DNA from: Periconia sp. R9002
Lineage: Eukaryota; Ascomycota; Dothideomycetes; Pleosporales; Periconiaceae
Assembly: GCA_023627715.1 (NCBI GenBank)
Contig: JAMAHW010000058.1
Location: forward strand, 124,001-188,000
Direction: 5' to 3'
DNA: 64,000 nt
The notes under the pieces were generated by a model. The model had not been told where the DNA came from. It saw only the letters and a program-made list of their open reading frames with translations, and searched no databases. The position numbers were made by a program, and so were the translations under genes. Shown here piece by piece: positions 22,464 to 34,570 of this stretch (position 1 is its first letter; each line of letters starts with the position of its first letter).

Positions 22464-23930
22464 TTAAAGCCACCCCACTCGTTTACCAATGAACCCCATG
22501 CCTCCAATTGCTGCGCACGCACCGGAGTACAATACTAGACTCCCATATTGTGTTCCATAAAGCCCCACCACGCCGATATTGCCTGATCCCATTAACGCCT
22601 CACTCAAGGGGCCAGAGATGACGTTTCCAAACCCCCGACCAAACGAAAGAAAGGAATAGACCATTGGACTCTCCATTTGACCCGTACTCTGCTGTACCAC
22701 TCTTAGGATTCCTGGCCAAGTGTTGGTAAAGGAGCCAGCAAAGAGACCATACATAATCGAAAATGTTATCAGTGGAGCGAGGGAAGTGCTAAACCCCCAC
22801 AGGAAGAAGATAGACAGCACGGAACCTATAGTGGAGACTAGAATCCCAGTCGTGACATGGTATTTGTCCACGATGACGCCCATGCTGATTGAGCCAAAGA
22901 CTGCCGCAGTGTTAAGGAAGATGATTGGAAGAGCCGAGATGATCCTATTGTAGCCCAATGCTCTTGTGTAGACAGGGAGATAGATGGAAGGAATGAAGAA
23001 GCCGAGACTTTGAACGAAGTTCCCTATCTGTAGAATCCAAAACGTCCTGTCTTTCAAAAAGGTCCATGTGAGCCGAGGCCGACTCGTTGCTGACGCTGGT
23101 ATACGTGGTCTGAGGAACCATACTAGCGGAATGCTGATACTGAACAGCATGATGGTCCATAAGCGAAGCGTGGTCCGAAAGCCATATTTATTGAGTATAT
23201 ACTGTAGAACCAGAGGAACGATAACGCCGCCGAGACCTGTACCAGCCCATACTATCCCAAATGCAACGCCTTTCTTTGCTATAAACCATTCGTCCAAAAG
23301 CTGTACGATGGGATTGTAAGTTATTGCGCCACCGATTCCGTAAAGAATGCCTTGCGTGATAATCAGTTGCGGCACGGTTTGACATAACGATCCGAGCGCC
23401 AGCCCTAAGCACATTATGAATAAACCTGTTGCTATAGCCACGCGTTTGTACTGCGGGAACTGAATAAGAGGTCCAAGGATAATTGGTGAAGCCATATGAA
23501 GAACGCCCATAGCGCAGGTTCCGACTGCAGGTAAGCCGGAAGCGCCGGCGAAAGGAACGTTACTGCTGTAGTACTCTTGAAACATGCCGTAAGACCAAGG
23601 GAAGCCTGAGTAGGTTAGCTCTATCGTGGTGCTGATGATATTCAGTACATACCCCAGATCATAATTTCCATCACGAATGCTGCAGCCAAGAAACTCCAGG
23701 CGTCTTTTCCTTTCTAAAAACGTGAACTTAGGGTGTGATCATAACATTCCAAAAGCATCATTTACATCAGTTGTTGGTAGTGAAAACACGTCCTCAGGCT
23801 CCACACCCGATGGTGAAGTATTGTCTAATTCAATATCCCCAGAATTGTAGTTCGAAATCGTGTAACACTGGGAAACCGCATCATGCAGATCATTCGACAG
23901 CGTAGCTGCGCTCTGTGTAGTGGAAGTCAT
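22464..23930 (-). CDS. Monocarboxylate-type major facilitator transporter
   Basis: Starts at the ATG at 23928-23930. The short cytosolic first exon, rich in Ser and Asp, is followed by two introns at about 23690-23740 and 23590-23640. The latter restores an AFVMEIMIWG/FPWSYGMFQEYY junction typical of the first transmembrane helix of fungal monocarboxylate transporter (MCT) homologues. The rest carries the expected eleven or so helices, including GGAITYNPIVQLLDEWF and FGIVWAGTGLGGVI. It likely moves small carboxylates or a pathway product across the plasma membrane. It lies between a transporter/dioxygenase pair and the prenyltransferase, so a metabolite-export role is conceivable but unproven. 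Confidence 0.84.
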
Positions 23931-23979
23931 TGTAAGTATCAACGAATCTAACACTGATAGAGCACTCAGGCCTTCAATG

Positions 23980-24156
23980 TCCCTTACAGCTTCTTATTAT
24001 ACACATGGACTGATTTTTTTGTGACGTAATAAAACATCAAAGTACTCACATGTTGCAGAAGATGGAACTCCTAAAGTCGGGATAGTATACTTGCGCTAAG
24101 CTAATCTGGATTGTTACGTCACAAAAAATCAGTCTATATTAAGAAGCTGCAAGGGA
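23980..24156. repeat. Inverted-repeat (MITE-like) element of about 177 bp
   Basis: The left arm begins TCCCTTACAGCTTCTTA and includes GACTGATTTTTTTGTGACG. The right arm is its reverse complement, TCCCTTGCAGCTTCTTA with GACTGATTTTTTGTGACG. The arms span about 45 nt each and differ by a few substitutions, one base in the T run and a six-base insertion (CACATG-like) on the left. The centre, about 80 nt, shows no coding potential. Size and structure fit a non-autonomous terminal-inverted-repeat transposon. No clear target-site duplication was seen. It begins only 50 bp upstream of the monocarboxylate transporter start codon. Confidence 0.7.
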
Positions 24157-24754
24157 ATCTCTATGCCATAATTAGTATCAGATATATAATACTTTAAGAC
24201 TTCACCCTGTTTGCTTTATGGAAACAGATTTTGTGGAAATGGATTGATCATGATACGTGTAGAGGTGACTCTATATTTCTAGCACCTGAGTGCATTAAAG
24301 TCAAGAGATTAGCTATAAATTTATACTAGCCTAGCTGCGATATCGCACGATCGACCAATCCTCTTATGATTAACCTCAAAGAGTCATGGTAGACATCTTT
24401 GCTTGTGCTAGATTGGGCTAGTAGATAACCATTTCAAGAATATAGTTAGTGGCGGGTTGCTGAACTTGAATACTTTATGTAGGTACGATCCGGTAGCTCG
24501 CTATGATTCGTCGTCGGGAGAAATGATATTGCGATTCTGTTTTGCAATGATGCTATCTGATGGATTGAAGAGTCTTTTTAATTCAGCTTAAGGACAGGCC
24601 AAGTAGTAGCTTCTCAAGATGTGGCTGCGCATTCTGCGAACCCAGTAGTAGACTTCAGCTCCGCTAAATGTAGACTAAATAGTTGAAGGGGAGCATACAC
24701 CTACAGGGAAAATTTGATTGAAAAAATGTACAAGAAAAAAAACTGAACATGCAT
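24157..24754. other. Intergenic, no gene recognised
   Basis: About 0.6 kb of AT-rich sequence between the inverted-repeat element and the last exon of the prenyltransferase. Nothing else seen. Confidence 0.5.
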
Positions 24755-26139
24755 CTATATCATTTTATGCCTTTGAGGGTTAAGATAACTAATAAGATTT
24801 AGGGAGCTGTCGGCGGCTATCGAACACCCTATGTATGTATGAACTCCGCATGAGTTTTCCAAGGCTTTATGGGAACTTCACTGAAGCGTTAGCGAGGTTT
24901 CTTCCAAACAGGGGAGGAGATGTCATACAAAGTTTCGGCCAAAATATTTCTATAGCGTTGCACGTATTTGCCATGTCCCTGTTGTATTTGAAATGCTGCG
25001 AAAGCTTCGCAGATATGACTATCGCTTCTTGCGTAATGTCGTACTGGAATATAGAGCTTCACCTTTGGTAGTTTGTCACCGAGCCGGAAATCCGCATAGT
25101 ACAACACGCCCGCCGTGCGATGAGACTTGCTGGGTAATGGCGCATCCATTGAGGTGGAGCATTCGAATATCGATATCCATAGTTTGTGGAGCTTTTGAAT
25201 TCCTTCCATGTATTTCGAATCGCTTCGTGTGCCATTCAGAGTCATGATGCGTTTCACGGATGCGAAATCGGTCCTGTGAGAACGGAAGTAAATCTTAATG
25301 CGAGAAGTAGTTGGTGAGTCGAGGTCGATAGAAAGCATTTCTAAATTGATGTCTTGCTGTTGGTGAAAGAAATCCTGGAGAGCATCGAAGGCATGGAGAT
25401 TCTGGGATGTACACCCTGGAGCATTTCGTACCGACGACGCGATTGCATCCCACACGGAAATTTCCTGGAGGGCGGCTTTGAACCGAGGGAAGAAATAGGC
25501 TTTGGCAACCATATCACCGTTTCTCTTCATATCGAAAGCATAAAACAGCTTGCTAGAATGTCCTTCGGCGGGGTTGCTTTGACCGACGATGAAATCGCGG
25601 GAGAAGTGGTTAAACCACTCCAATTTTGTTAACGGAAGTTGCGCGACCACCCTATCCTGGAATTCTTTGGGTGCGAGCAGGTTGGAAGGGTCTCGAGAAC
25701 CACTGTGTGGACCGATAGGTTCGATTGAAAAACGCATGTTGGGCGGTGTTTGACTGTTCGACCAGTCCCAGCTGAGCTCAATCGGGGTTCCATCGTCCGT
25801 CATAAAGCTGTGCCATTGGCTGGTCTCGATGTTTCCCCCTAGATAGGGAATTATGCTGTGGCGAAAGAAGGATAAAGCACTGTTTTGCGACTGCGAAGGG
25901 TAGTCTGCCGATCTAAGGAGGAGTTTGAACAAAGTCAGAGAGATGGACTCTGTGTCTTTCTGGATCCGCGCAGTCCTCCTCCGGTAGCGAAACGCGGGAA
26001 GCGATATCCGAAGTACTGGAAATTGGAGGCGATAGAGTACATTGTAAAAAGAATACAACGTGTCGATCAATTGATCAGACAGCTGCAGGAACGCTGTCAA
26101 CGCGTGAATAGCGTATGATGGAATAACGCGTTTATCCAT
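24755..26139 (-). CDS. DMATS-type aromatic prenyltransferase
   Basis: ABBA-fold enzymes of this family transfer a dimethylallyl or longer prenyl group to indoles, tryptophan derivatives or other aromatics. Recognisable segments are LLRSADYPSQSQ, SFMTDDGTPIELSWDW (family dimethylallyltryptophan-synthase pattern), NMRFSIEPIGP, AKAYFFPRFKA and KVKLYIPVRHY; the lysine- and tyrosine-bearing strands bind the diphosphate. The long frame stops early. A 53-nt intron at 24876-24928 (GTATGA donor, GCTAAC branch sequence, AAG acceptor) leads to a 40-codon last exon containing VHTYIGCS and LISYLNPQ, the expected C-terminal strands. Start at the ATG at 26137-26139; with no further intron the protein is about 443 residues, the family size. 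A second intron near 25960-26035 is possible because the segment before KDTESIS fits the family poorly. Confidence 0.87.
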
Positions 26140-28811
26140 GATACTGGTGCAGATGTTCAACGAGAAACCCAAACTGACTCGAGGAAGATTGGAAATGAAA
26201 TGCAAGGTCGATAGCTTATGCGAGAAATCGCTATCGCCGATGATCGCGGGTGTATATTACAGGAGCGCACAGAGCCGACTACTAACGATACCGGCGTAGC
26301 TGGAAACTGCGACTTGGGTTCTTCCTTCGCCGCACGTCCGCGATTGCTTGCCGTCGAGACCGTTGCTGACATTGCAATTGTTTCAACTTGTTCGGGGCAA
26401 CGAAAAGGGCCAGGTAGTGGTACTATGACTAACCAAATCAGTTACGGAGTCCGAGGAGTGGGTAGATCAGTTCCTGCTACTAGAAAATGACAGCGGGGGC
26501 CTCTAGAAGGGGCCGGGTTCAGTGGCTTGGCGAATCATGGTTCTAGAAAAATGACGGCCACATTGATGCACTCAATAAGTACTGCCTACTGACAGGCACC
26601 TATAAGATCTGACAACTTCGTTGTAGATGAAAATCAAGAAGGCAACCTAAGACTTTTGAAAATGTTTGCTCTCTTTTTTGCTCTACTTGTTCTGGTGTCA
26701 GGTGGATGCGGCAAGAACGGGGTACAAAAAGTGGGCTGCCGCACATCCCCGTCGGCCCCATCGTCCAGACTGGTCACAAAAAGACTTCCTTCGCCAGCAC
26801 CTCAGCGGCGAAGTAAATTTGGTTTATGGGTGGCTTCCTGTCTGCAAAGGCAACTACGCCCTCCAGGATTCTAATGCACTATCGAAATTTTGGTCACATG
26901 TAGTTTTGTGGCGGTTGATCAAGATGTTCTGCAATTAGGATGATGGGAGTCAAGTCTGGTTGCACCGTAAAATCGGAACGCTTTTGTACAAACGCGATAG
27001 TACTGGAGACGGAGCCTTTGCTTGCCAGGATGACGGAAGTTTTCCTTGACAAGATATACTGACTCGCCGCAAATGGTCCCAGCACGTCGACTTTCATCTT
27101 TAGCTCCGTCTCTACAATTTCGACTCCTAACCATAAGCTTCAATCTCGTCAAGCTTCATGGCTTGAGAAGATTCAACTTCATATCGAAAAATATATGTCA
27201 AGACGCAATCCAGATCCACTTCAACAACATGGTACCAGCCAAAGACAGCAAGACTGGAAAAATCGACAGCGAGATTGGATTTGTTGAATGGTGATCCCAA
27301 GATACGCCGCCGCAAACCAAGTGAACGGTTAGAAACAAGACTATGGGATCCATGTACCCATATTGATTACGTCTTGGAGCTCGACAGTGGCTAATGTCAT
27401 GACGGATTGATGGGCGGCTGGGCAGAGCGAACTTCCTATCACACTAGGAGCTCTCATGTATTACTTGGCGAAGTCCCCACCGTGCTTGTAAAAGCTAGGG
27501 GACGAGTTCGTAGAGATTGATGGGTGTATCCGTCGCCTAGCACGATCCCCTATAGAGTTCCGGAATTACCCCATACCTCTAAATTGATCATCATCCTCGA
27601 TCGCTGACCCCCCACAGAAAGACGACAATCACATTAGTTTCCGCGCACCTAGTGCGTCTAGTATCTTTCCAAGTACACACCAACACTGAGCTCAGGTTCG
27701 AGGGCTTGTTCCATTCGGGAGGGCCATGATCGACCGCTCTCATGTACCCAGAGGCACAGTCTTTGGTGTGAATGCATGGGTTCTGCGCCGCGGAAAATGT
27801 ATTCAGGAATAGCATCCAAGCAGAGTGCTGGATGTAACCCTTCCTAGAAACGTCTATGCGACGAAAAGAACGACGTTCTCGGTAAGTTACTTGGTACGCC
27901 ACGGAGGCCGAAGCGAGGGATCTAGGACTGATGTTGGTAGTTTTGCGATGGTTCGAGACGTTTCATAGGCTCGATCATAGCCATAGAGCAAACGACAAAA
28001 CCATTGGTGGACCTCCTGCGCCATACTGCATTAATGATGTTGGAAGGATCCGACCAAAGCCTGGCATGGAAGTTGGGTGGCGTCAGGTGGGCATTGCAAC
28101 GACCGAGCTACACCCGCAAGCCGCCTGGCGATAAGCTTGTTGAGAATCAAAATTTCTGGATTAGTAAAGTAGTATTCGGTGGCGTGCACTGCCAAGATAG
28201 AAGAAGTCGTCAAATTCGACTAAGCTTTCGAGGTTGTGGTTCAAGACTACGCCACAGCAGGAATATGCGGCTCACTTACATGATGAGATGGAGTGACACA
28301 AGATCCTACACGCCAGGTTATTTTCACGTGGTGAAGAAGAGCCAGTCGTGAAGTCGGCACCAAAAAGCGGATCAATCTTCAGTATGATCTCCTGAGGATC
28401 TCGTATGTACTTAAGCCCGATGTCAAACACTAGGAATTGTGAAAATTTAATAGCCGTGTCTACAGAATATAAATAGTGTCCGTGCAGGACTCGTTTCGCG
28501 GCTCAAGTGCTTACTGAACATGGGGGGTTATGGATGATGCTTGTAGATATGCAAGTGGTACGTAACACTACATCTTCGGAGCCGAGGCGACTCCCGACCT
28601 TGTAACATAAATGTAATGTAAATTTTGTAAGCTTATACAGACCATACACTTTCCCCTTTTAGCCACCCCGCTCATAACTACGCCTCCTCCTACAACCGAG
28701 GTATCCGTACGTTCCTAGGTACCAACGGGTACACACCAACGAACACTTAAACCTATGCACGTTTACAGCGATAGTTCCATATACCGACAAAACCAACTGT
28801 AACCTTCCGCT
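26140..28811. other. Gene-poor region, about 2.7 kb
   Basis: No intact gene was recognised. Short frames near 26.66-26.94, 27.05-27.3 and 27.6-27.9 kb on both strands have no resemblance to known families. No hairpin, tandem repeat or tRNA-like cloverleaf stood out. It separates the prenyltransferase from the hydrolase and includes the promoters of both. Confidence 0.55.
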
Positions 28812-30269
28812 ATGTTCACAGTCAAAGAGCACGTCATCTCTTGTCAAAACATTCGCGGTTACGCACACGGTACAAAGACAGACACAACACCCCTAAAGCT
28901 CGCCGTGAAGGAATATATCCCGACCAACAAGGCCCAATCCTCTGACGGCACTCCACCTGTGACCATCATAGCGGCGCATGCAAATGGCATTTCCAAAGTG
29001 AGTCCGGAATCCTCTCCCCCTGGCGTCAGCATCACGAGACTAAAAGCTGAATTCACTGTTCGCAACAGGAAGCTTACGAGCCTATGTTTGAGGAGCTCGG
29101 GAAAGTTCTGAAAGGCAAACTGAAAGCCATCTGGTTTGCCGACTGCGCCCACCAGGGTGCCAGCGGTATTGTCAATGAAGGCCTCCTGGGAGATGATCGT
29201 GAGTTTTACTCTTCCAGGCTGATTGATGGTGTTCCAAACGTAGCACTAAGACGCGCTTATTCACCGTTTCACAGCAAATTGGTTCGACCATTCGAGGGAT
29301 CTGCTCGTACTAGTAAACGAATTCCGAGATCGGATTCAGCATCCCATCATTGGCGTGGCGCACAGCATGGGTTGCGCGCAGCTGTATGTGAGCCGCATCA
29401 AGACGCAACACTGAGGTCTTCACTCCATCACGTGACTAATCATGGCACCTAGAGTCCAATTATCAAACATCCATCCTCGCCTCTTCCAAAGTCTCATCTT
29501 GATGGAACCAGTAATCCGAGGGACCATTCCTCCAGGCCCTAACGCATCCATGATGACAACAATGAGGCCTGACCTATGGAGTTCGCTCGAAGAAGCCAAG
29601 GCTGACTTCCGCCGCAACAAGTTCTACAAGACCTGGGACCCCCGCGCGCTAGACAAGTATCTCGAGTATGGCCTAAGGCCGACGCCGACGTTTGTGTACC
29701 CAAATGCCCCAGCTGGCTCCGTTACACTAGCCACCACCAAACATCAGGAAGCCTGGTCTTATTTGCGCTCCGTCTTCGCGCCACGTCCTCCCGAGGATCA
29801 ACTAAATGAGCAAGAGCGCCTGATAACATCCGATATGACCGCTGATCTAGCTCAGTATCAATTCCATCGCGCAGAGTCACTCATTGCGTTGCAATCCCTG
29901 TCTAGTCTTCAACCATCCACTACCTGGATCTTCGGAGGCAAGAGCTACATCAACAGCCGCGCCGACAGAGAAGAACTGCTCAAGCGCACTGGAAGTGCTT
30001 CGAGAGGGAGTGTTGGCGTGCAATCCATCGTCATGGAGGGTGCTGGCCACATGCTTCCCCTCGAAAAGGTAAGCGAGACTGCTCACTTGATCGGCGCGCA
30101 AATCGAGGCAGCGCTGGAAAGGTACCAAAGGGAGGTCGAGTTTTGGAGGACGTATGATTCGGGTAAGTCGGATGAGACGAAAGCTGTTGTTTCAGAGAAG
30201 TGGAAGCAGGCGGTGAGGCAAAAGCCGACTACCAAGAGACCGGTGGCGACTACCACGCCCAAGTTGTGA
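28812..30269 (+). CDS. Alpha/beta hydrolase with peroxisomal-type C-terminus
   Basis: Four exons join in frame: 28812-28997, 29069-29198, 29275-29383 and 29453-30269, with clear donors and acceptors. The total is about 413 residues. The nucleophile elbow is HSMGC (a GxSxG-like AHSMG), and the acid/base His is likely that of EGAGHMLP near 30045. The extreme C-terminus is PKL, a non-canonical but known type 1 peroxisomal signal. The family includes yeast Lpx1-like proteins and hydrolases from fungal metabolite clusters that act in peroxisomes. It is convergent with the adenylating enzyme next door, with which it may cooperate by hydrolysing an activated acyl intermediate. The joint role is an inference; the fold is clear. 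Confidence 0.85.
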
Positions 30270-30437
30270 GATAGATGAGAACGATTGAACTCATCAAGGT
30301 TCAGTATTAGCGTTCAAGGTTAGCGTTATGTGTATATCAACGTTTCTTCATGTCTATATCTACAAGCGCCTACTACCTATATCAGAAGCCCCATTTTTAA
30401 AGGTCATTTTTCTATCTCTTTTTCTCGTTCTTCATCT

Positions 30438-32223
30438 TCATGCGGCATAAAGCGCGTCGATTTCCTCCCGGAAGCGCTCCTCGTTCCCTATTCTCGACAC
30501 AGACCCCTTACTAGTCCTCACGAGCCTCTTCTCCGGCGTCGTAAAAAGCACCAACTCTTTACTCAACTTAACAAGATCCGAACACTTCTCATTCGCTTTT
30601 TCCAAAATCGGAATCAGTTCTGCGAGCCGCTCCTCATTCGACTTCTCATTATCCCACTCGACAATGACAAACGGCCTCGCTCTTCCCTGCCCACCCACCA
30701 ACACCCCGGAGATCTCCTTATGCGCCTTGGCAATCTCCTCCTCAACACCCGTAGCGTACAAATCCTCGCCGTGCGAAAACACAACCAAATCGTCAGCGCG
30801 ACCGACATACTTCCAAGCGTCGGGTCGGGAAGGGTGTCTCGCGAATAAATCCTTGGTCCGGAACTCGTGCAGCTCGGGGTAAACCTGAAACACCTGCTGC
30901 CAAGCCTCGAGCCCTTTCTCCCTCACAAACACAGCCTCGTACAGATCGCCCGAGGACGTCGGTTGGAGCTGCATGCCCATGCCGGGACGGAACGAATACC
31001 ACTCCCAATCCTCATCGCCTGTAATGCGCAGGAAATACGCGCCAGCTTCTGTGGAGCCCATGGCGGGTTTGACGGGAACGTAAGGGAGCAGCTTTGCAGC
31101 GGTGTCACGTGAGAGTGGCGCGCCGGCGAAGTATACGTAGTCGTGGGCCCGAAGGCAAGCTAGGCCCTCGGAGGATGCACATAAGGCGTCGATCAGGACG
31201 GGCGGTAGAACGGAGCCTTGGACTTTGCCGCGGGTCATGGTTTCGAGGGCGAGAGCAGGTGTTGTAGGGCCTGTGCCACCTGGCCCGATTACTACAGTTC
31301 CCCCCGTGAAAATTGGGAATTGGAGCGACACGGTCATGCCGACGAACTGAGAGTGTTATTCAATGAAAGAGGGAGATAATTAAATCAGAAGGGTGTCTTA
31401 CGTGTAGTGAGGGGAGAGGCGTGTACCATCGTCGGTTTGCGAAATGGTGGAGCATGTTCTCTTCTTTGGCGTCGGGCATCGTTTCCGCTTCGTACAACGA
31501 TGCCATCATCACTTGCGTATACGTGATTAACTTGGGGAGACCTTTGGACGGTCAGCATCTACGCGATTGGCACAGCAAACGACACTCCAGAGAGCTTCAC
31601 CTGTTGTCCCGGAGGTATGAAAGACCAGCCATGGATCTTCTTTAGCTTCATCAGGTGATTTTGTGAACTTGAAATTGACAACCTCTTCTCTGAACAAGAG
31701 ATCGGACAATGAGGGAATCACGAATTCAGAGCATTGGGCGGATTCTGCTTTGGCGAGGACTTGTGCGACCATGGCGGCATTGTGTTCGCCGTGGAGAAAG
31801 ACCTTGCATTCTGAGGCCTGGACGAGGTGGGCTTGCGCTTCAATGGATGCAAATGGTGATAGTAGGAGGAGCTATATCAAGGTGTCAATCCTACGTGATA
31901 TCAATCACATTTCGTAAGGACAGAGCATTATGAATACCTACTTTTCGTCCAATCTTTGCAGCAGCAACCGCAAGGATGGGATACCGAACGTCCTTTACCC
32001 CGGCGTAGGCGATGGTTTCGAAGGGTTTCTGAGCAGGTGGAAGAGTCTTGCTGAGCCACGCACAAGTATGGCCCACGGCATTGTTGAAATCGGTGTAAGT
32101 GACATCTTTGAATCCTTTGCTGAGGTCGTCGTCGTCTACGGGGATATGTGCCCACACGCGTGATGGATCATTTTTCGCGTAGTCCTCGATCTGGGTGACT
32201 ACCAGTCTGGTTTGGTGTGGCAT
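30438..32223 (-). CDS. Stand-alone adenylating enzyme (NRPS-like adenylation domain)
   Basis: An AMP-forming ligase that would activate a carboxylic acid as acyl-AMP. Frames at 31891-32223, 31527-31772 (with a central exon) and 30438-31337 connect through short introns. Motifs: FHTSGTTG (ATP loop) near 31610, a GSTEAG segment near 31050, YVGRADDLV near 30800 and a C-terminal KGSVSR lysine near 30490. These match the adenylation unit of fungal NRPS-like enzymes, but the protein ends about 20 residues after the final lysine. The carrier domain and reductase or thioesterase domains seen in full NRPS-like proteins are absent. It may use CoA or hand acyl-AMP to another protein. Start at the ATG at 32221-32223. 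Near phenylalanine ammonia-lyase, so cinnamate-type acids are plausible substrates. Confidence 0.82.
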
Positions 32224-33072
32224 TTTGGATGTAAGTCTTTGTTTCAATCAATGTTCTTTGCACGCACAGCGTGGTTTGGGAAGTGAGCTCGGTCTAGCTA
32301 CTGTTGAATCAAACTTCGCCGCAGTGAAAAGTGGGTTCTACTTGCTACCACCTGCTGTATATGTCCATTGGGCATTGTCCGGGGTCCTTAAGCTTAACCA
32401 AGCTTAGTCAAGAAGAAACAAGCGTAAACTAACGGGTAACGTTACCGGGAATGAGCCGCTCGGTGGAAATTAGCTCCTCGAAAGATACCCACTTAGTCTA
32501 CTTCGAACTCCAATTCGACGAATCAGCGTCGAGTTGCACAACAACACCAATTCCTCGTTTACAAATCTATACAAACTGCCCCACCCCCCTTCCCCCACGC
32601 CTCGCACATATTGGCCTCGGCATGCTTGATCGGATTGATTGGCAGCCGCTGCTAGGTAGGCCTAACCAACTACCGTCTGCAGTTACTGTCTACTGCCGTC
32701 CCTTGGCATGCAGGACGGAGGTATTTTTTTCATCCTACCGCCCTCCAGACCTGCCTAGTGTTTCCAAATACCCATGATGGCACTGTCGATTGTCACCTTA
32801 TCGAGGAACTCGCCTTCCATGTTTGTCGCTTCCACTGGTATGGCGCCTACTCGGACTCCGTCTGCATCAAGCTGCTGTAAATTGAAAGCATGCATGGAAT
32901 CTTGGAATGCATATGGAACCAACTCCGCGTCGAAGATCAATCATGACAGTTTACGCCAACCTTTAACCCTTGGTGTACCAAGCATCCTACCGCGAAGGTG
33001 CCGCAATTCATCATCATCCCCTTCCGTGTTGTCTCCCGCTCAGTGCCTCGCCGCTGGGCAGCAGATGCCATC
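32224..33072. other. Intergenic between divergent ligase and receptor genes, with a possible relic
   Basis: An 850-bp gap between start codons. On the minus strand at about 32755-32940 there is a protein-like frame (DADGVRVGAIPVEA, FLDKVTIDSA) with no ATG until well inside. It may be a fragment of an older gene, but I do not recognise the family. The rest shows nothing specific. Confidence 0.4.
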
Positions 33073-34295
33073 ATGCCTCCCCATCAGCCGACTCCAGAGT
33101 TCCTTGCAGAGGACGATGGACAAACGCTGATTGCGATATCGGTTCTGTTCATCGTCGTCGATACCATCTTCGTCGCGCTACGCTTCTATGCAGTGCATCT
33201 GAAGCGTTCGCCGATAGGTCTCGATGACTTCATCATTCCTGTTGCGTGGGTTACGCATCTTGGGCTATGCGCTCTGGGAATTGGTCAGTCTGGTCACCTT
33301 GTTCAGCTATCCTATTAGGCATGTATCAAAGTACTCACTAGCCAACAGTGATGGTGAAGGTAGCTGGTGTTGGTCGTCATCTCCAGTACAATGTACACAA
33401 AGACCCGCATATCCTCGTGCACTGGGCGAAATCGCTCTACGCACTCGAATGGCTATACCTAGCCTCTGCTGCGCTGCCCAAAATCTCAATGTGTCTGCTG
33501 TACCTTCGCATATTCACCAACAAAGCCGCAAAACTGGCCACGCACGCCGTCATTTGGGTCATCATCTTGAATTGGATCGCGTTCATTCTGGCGACGTCTC
33601 TCCAATGCACGCCGTTTGCATATCAGTGGAACAAGAAGATCCCGGGTGGCAAGTGCGTCGGCCAGCAGGCCTTGTATAAAGCTTCCAGTGCGCCCAACAT
33701 CGCTACCGATGTGGTCATCATGCTCCTTCCCATGAAGACGACTTGGGACTTGAAAATATCAACCGGGCGAAAGATTGCCGTTTTTCTCGTGTTTCTGGCC
33801 GGTAGTATGTAAGTAAAGCAACAACTCTCTCCCCCACTCCCCCACCACCGCTCCAAATCAAAATAAGATGGAAACAAGAAATAAGTATTAATCATGCGCA
33901 CAGGGGAATTATAGCTTCCTGCGTCCGAATGGCCGCATTCTTCCAAACCGACGCATTCGAAGACAACACATGTAAGCCTCCCCCATCCCCACCTTCACCA
34001 CCCCCCTCTAACCCCGCGCGTAACAGGGGCATCCGTACGACTCGTCGGCTGGTCCATTGTCGAACCCGGCATGTACATCTCCGCCTCGTGCTCCGTCCGA
34101 ATGCGGCCCCTTGTCCCCTTCCTCAAACGCAAACTCAACATCACGACCTTCTCGAGCGACAAGTCAAGGGGAAATGGATCCAAGACGGATAATTTGAAGT
34201 TGAGGGGTCTGCCGATATCGAGGTCGGGGTTTGATCGGATCGATAATGAGAATATGGAGGCAGAGTCGACGAAAGGGATTGTGCATGCGATCTGA
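33073..34295 (+). CDS. Fungal rhodopsin-domain seven-helix membrane protein (PTH11-like group)
   Basis: Start at the ATG at 33073. Several short introns (near 33282-33347, 33809-33903 and 33972-34028) connect frames covering about seven hydrophobic helices. Recognisable family segments include LRFYAVHLKR, SPIGLDDFII, YLASAALPKISMCLLYLRIF (helix III-like), a CTPFAYQWN loop with the conserved Cys-Trp pattern, NIATDVVIMLLPM and GIIASCVRMAAFF. This fits the Fung_rhodopsin membrane family, which contains PTH11-type receptors. It would sit in the plasma membrane and may sense an external ligand. A cysteine-rich CFEM domain is absent. Exon boundaries are approximate. Placed between the ligase and the ammonia-lyase; involvement in the same function is unproven. 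Confidence 0.78.
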
Positions 34296-34570
34296 TGGAT
34301 AGGGCAGGGAACCAACGGCGTTTGGGATACGATATGGATGACCTTGAAATTTTGCGGGTTACATATAGACAGTGACTCGTTTGAGAGTGCCTGTTGTATC
34401 ATAAAAAAATCTAGATTTTTACACTTTCCGCGTGCGGCAGCATGCGCAGACTCGATCTTGTGTCTGTAAAAAACCATATCAATCAAAAAGACACAACACA
34501 ACTTCCATTCCCAAGCATCTAAAGCGAACCACGAACATCGATCCTCCCAAACACTCCCCTCCAACCCAAT

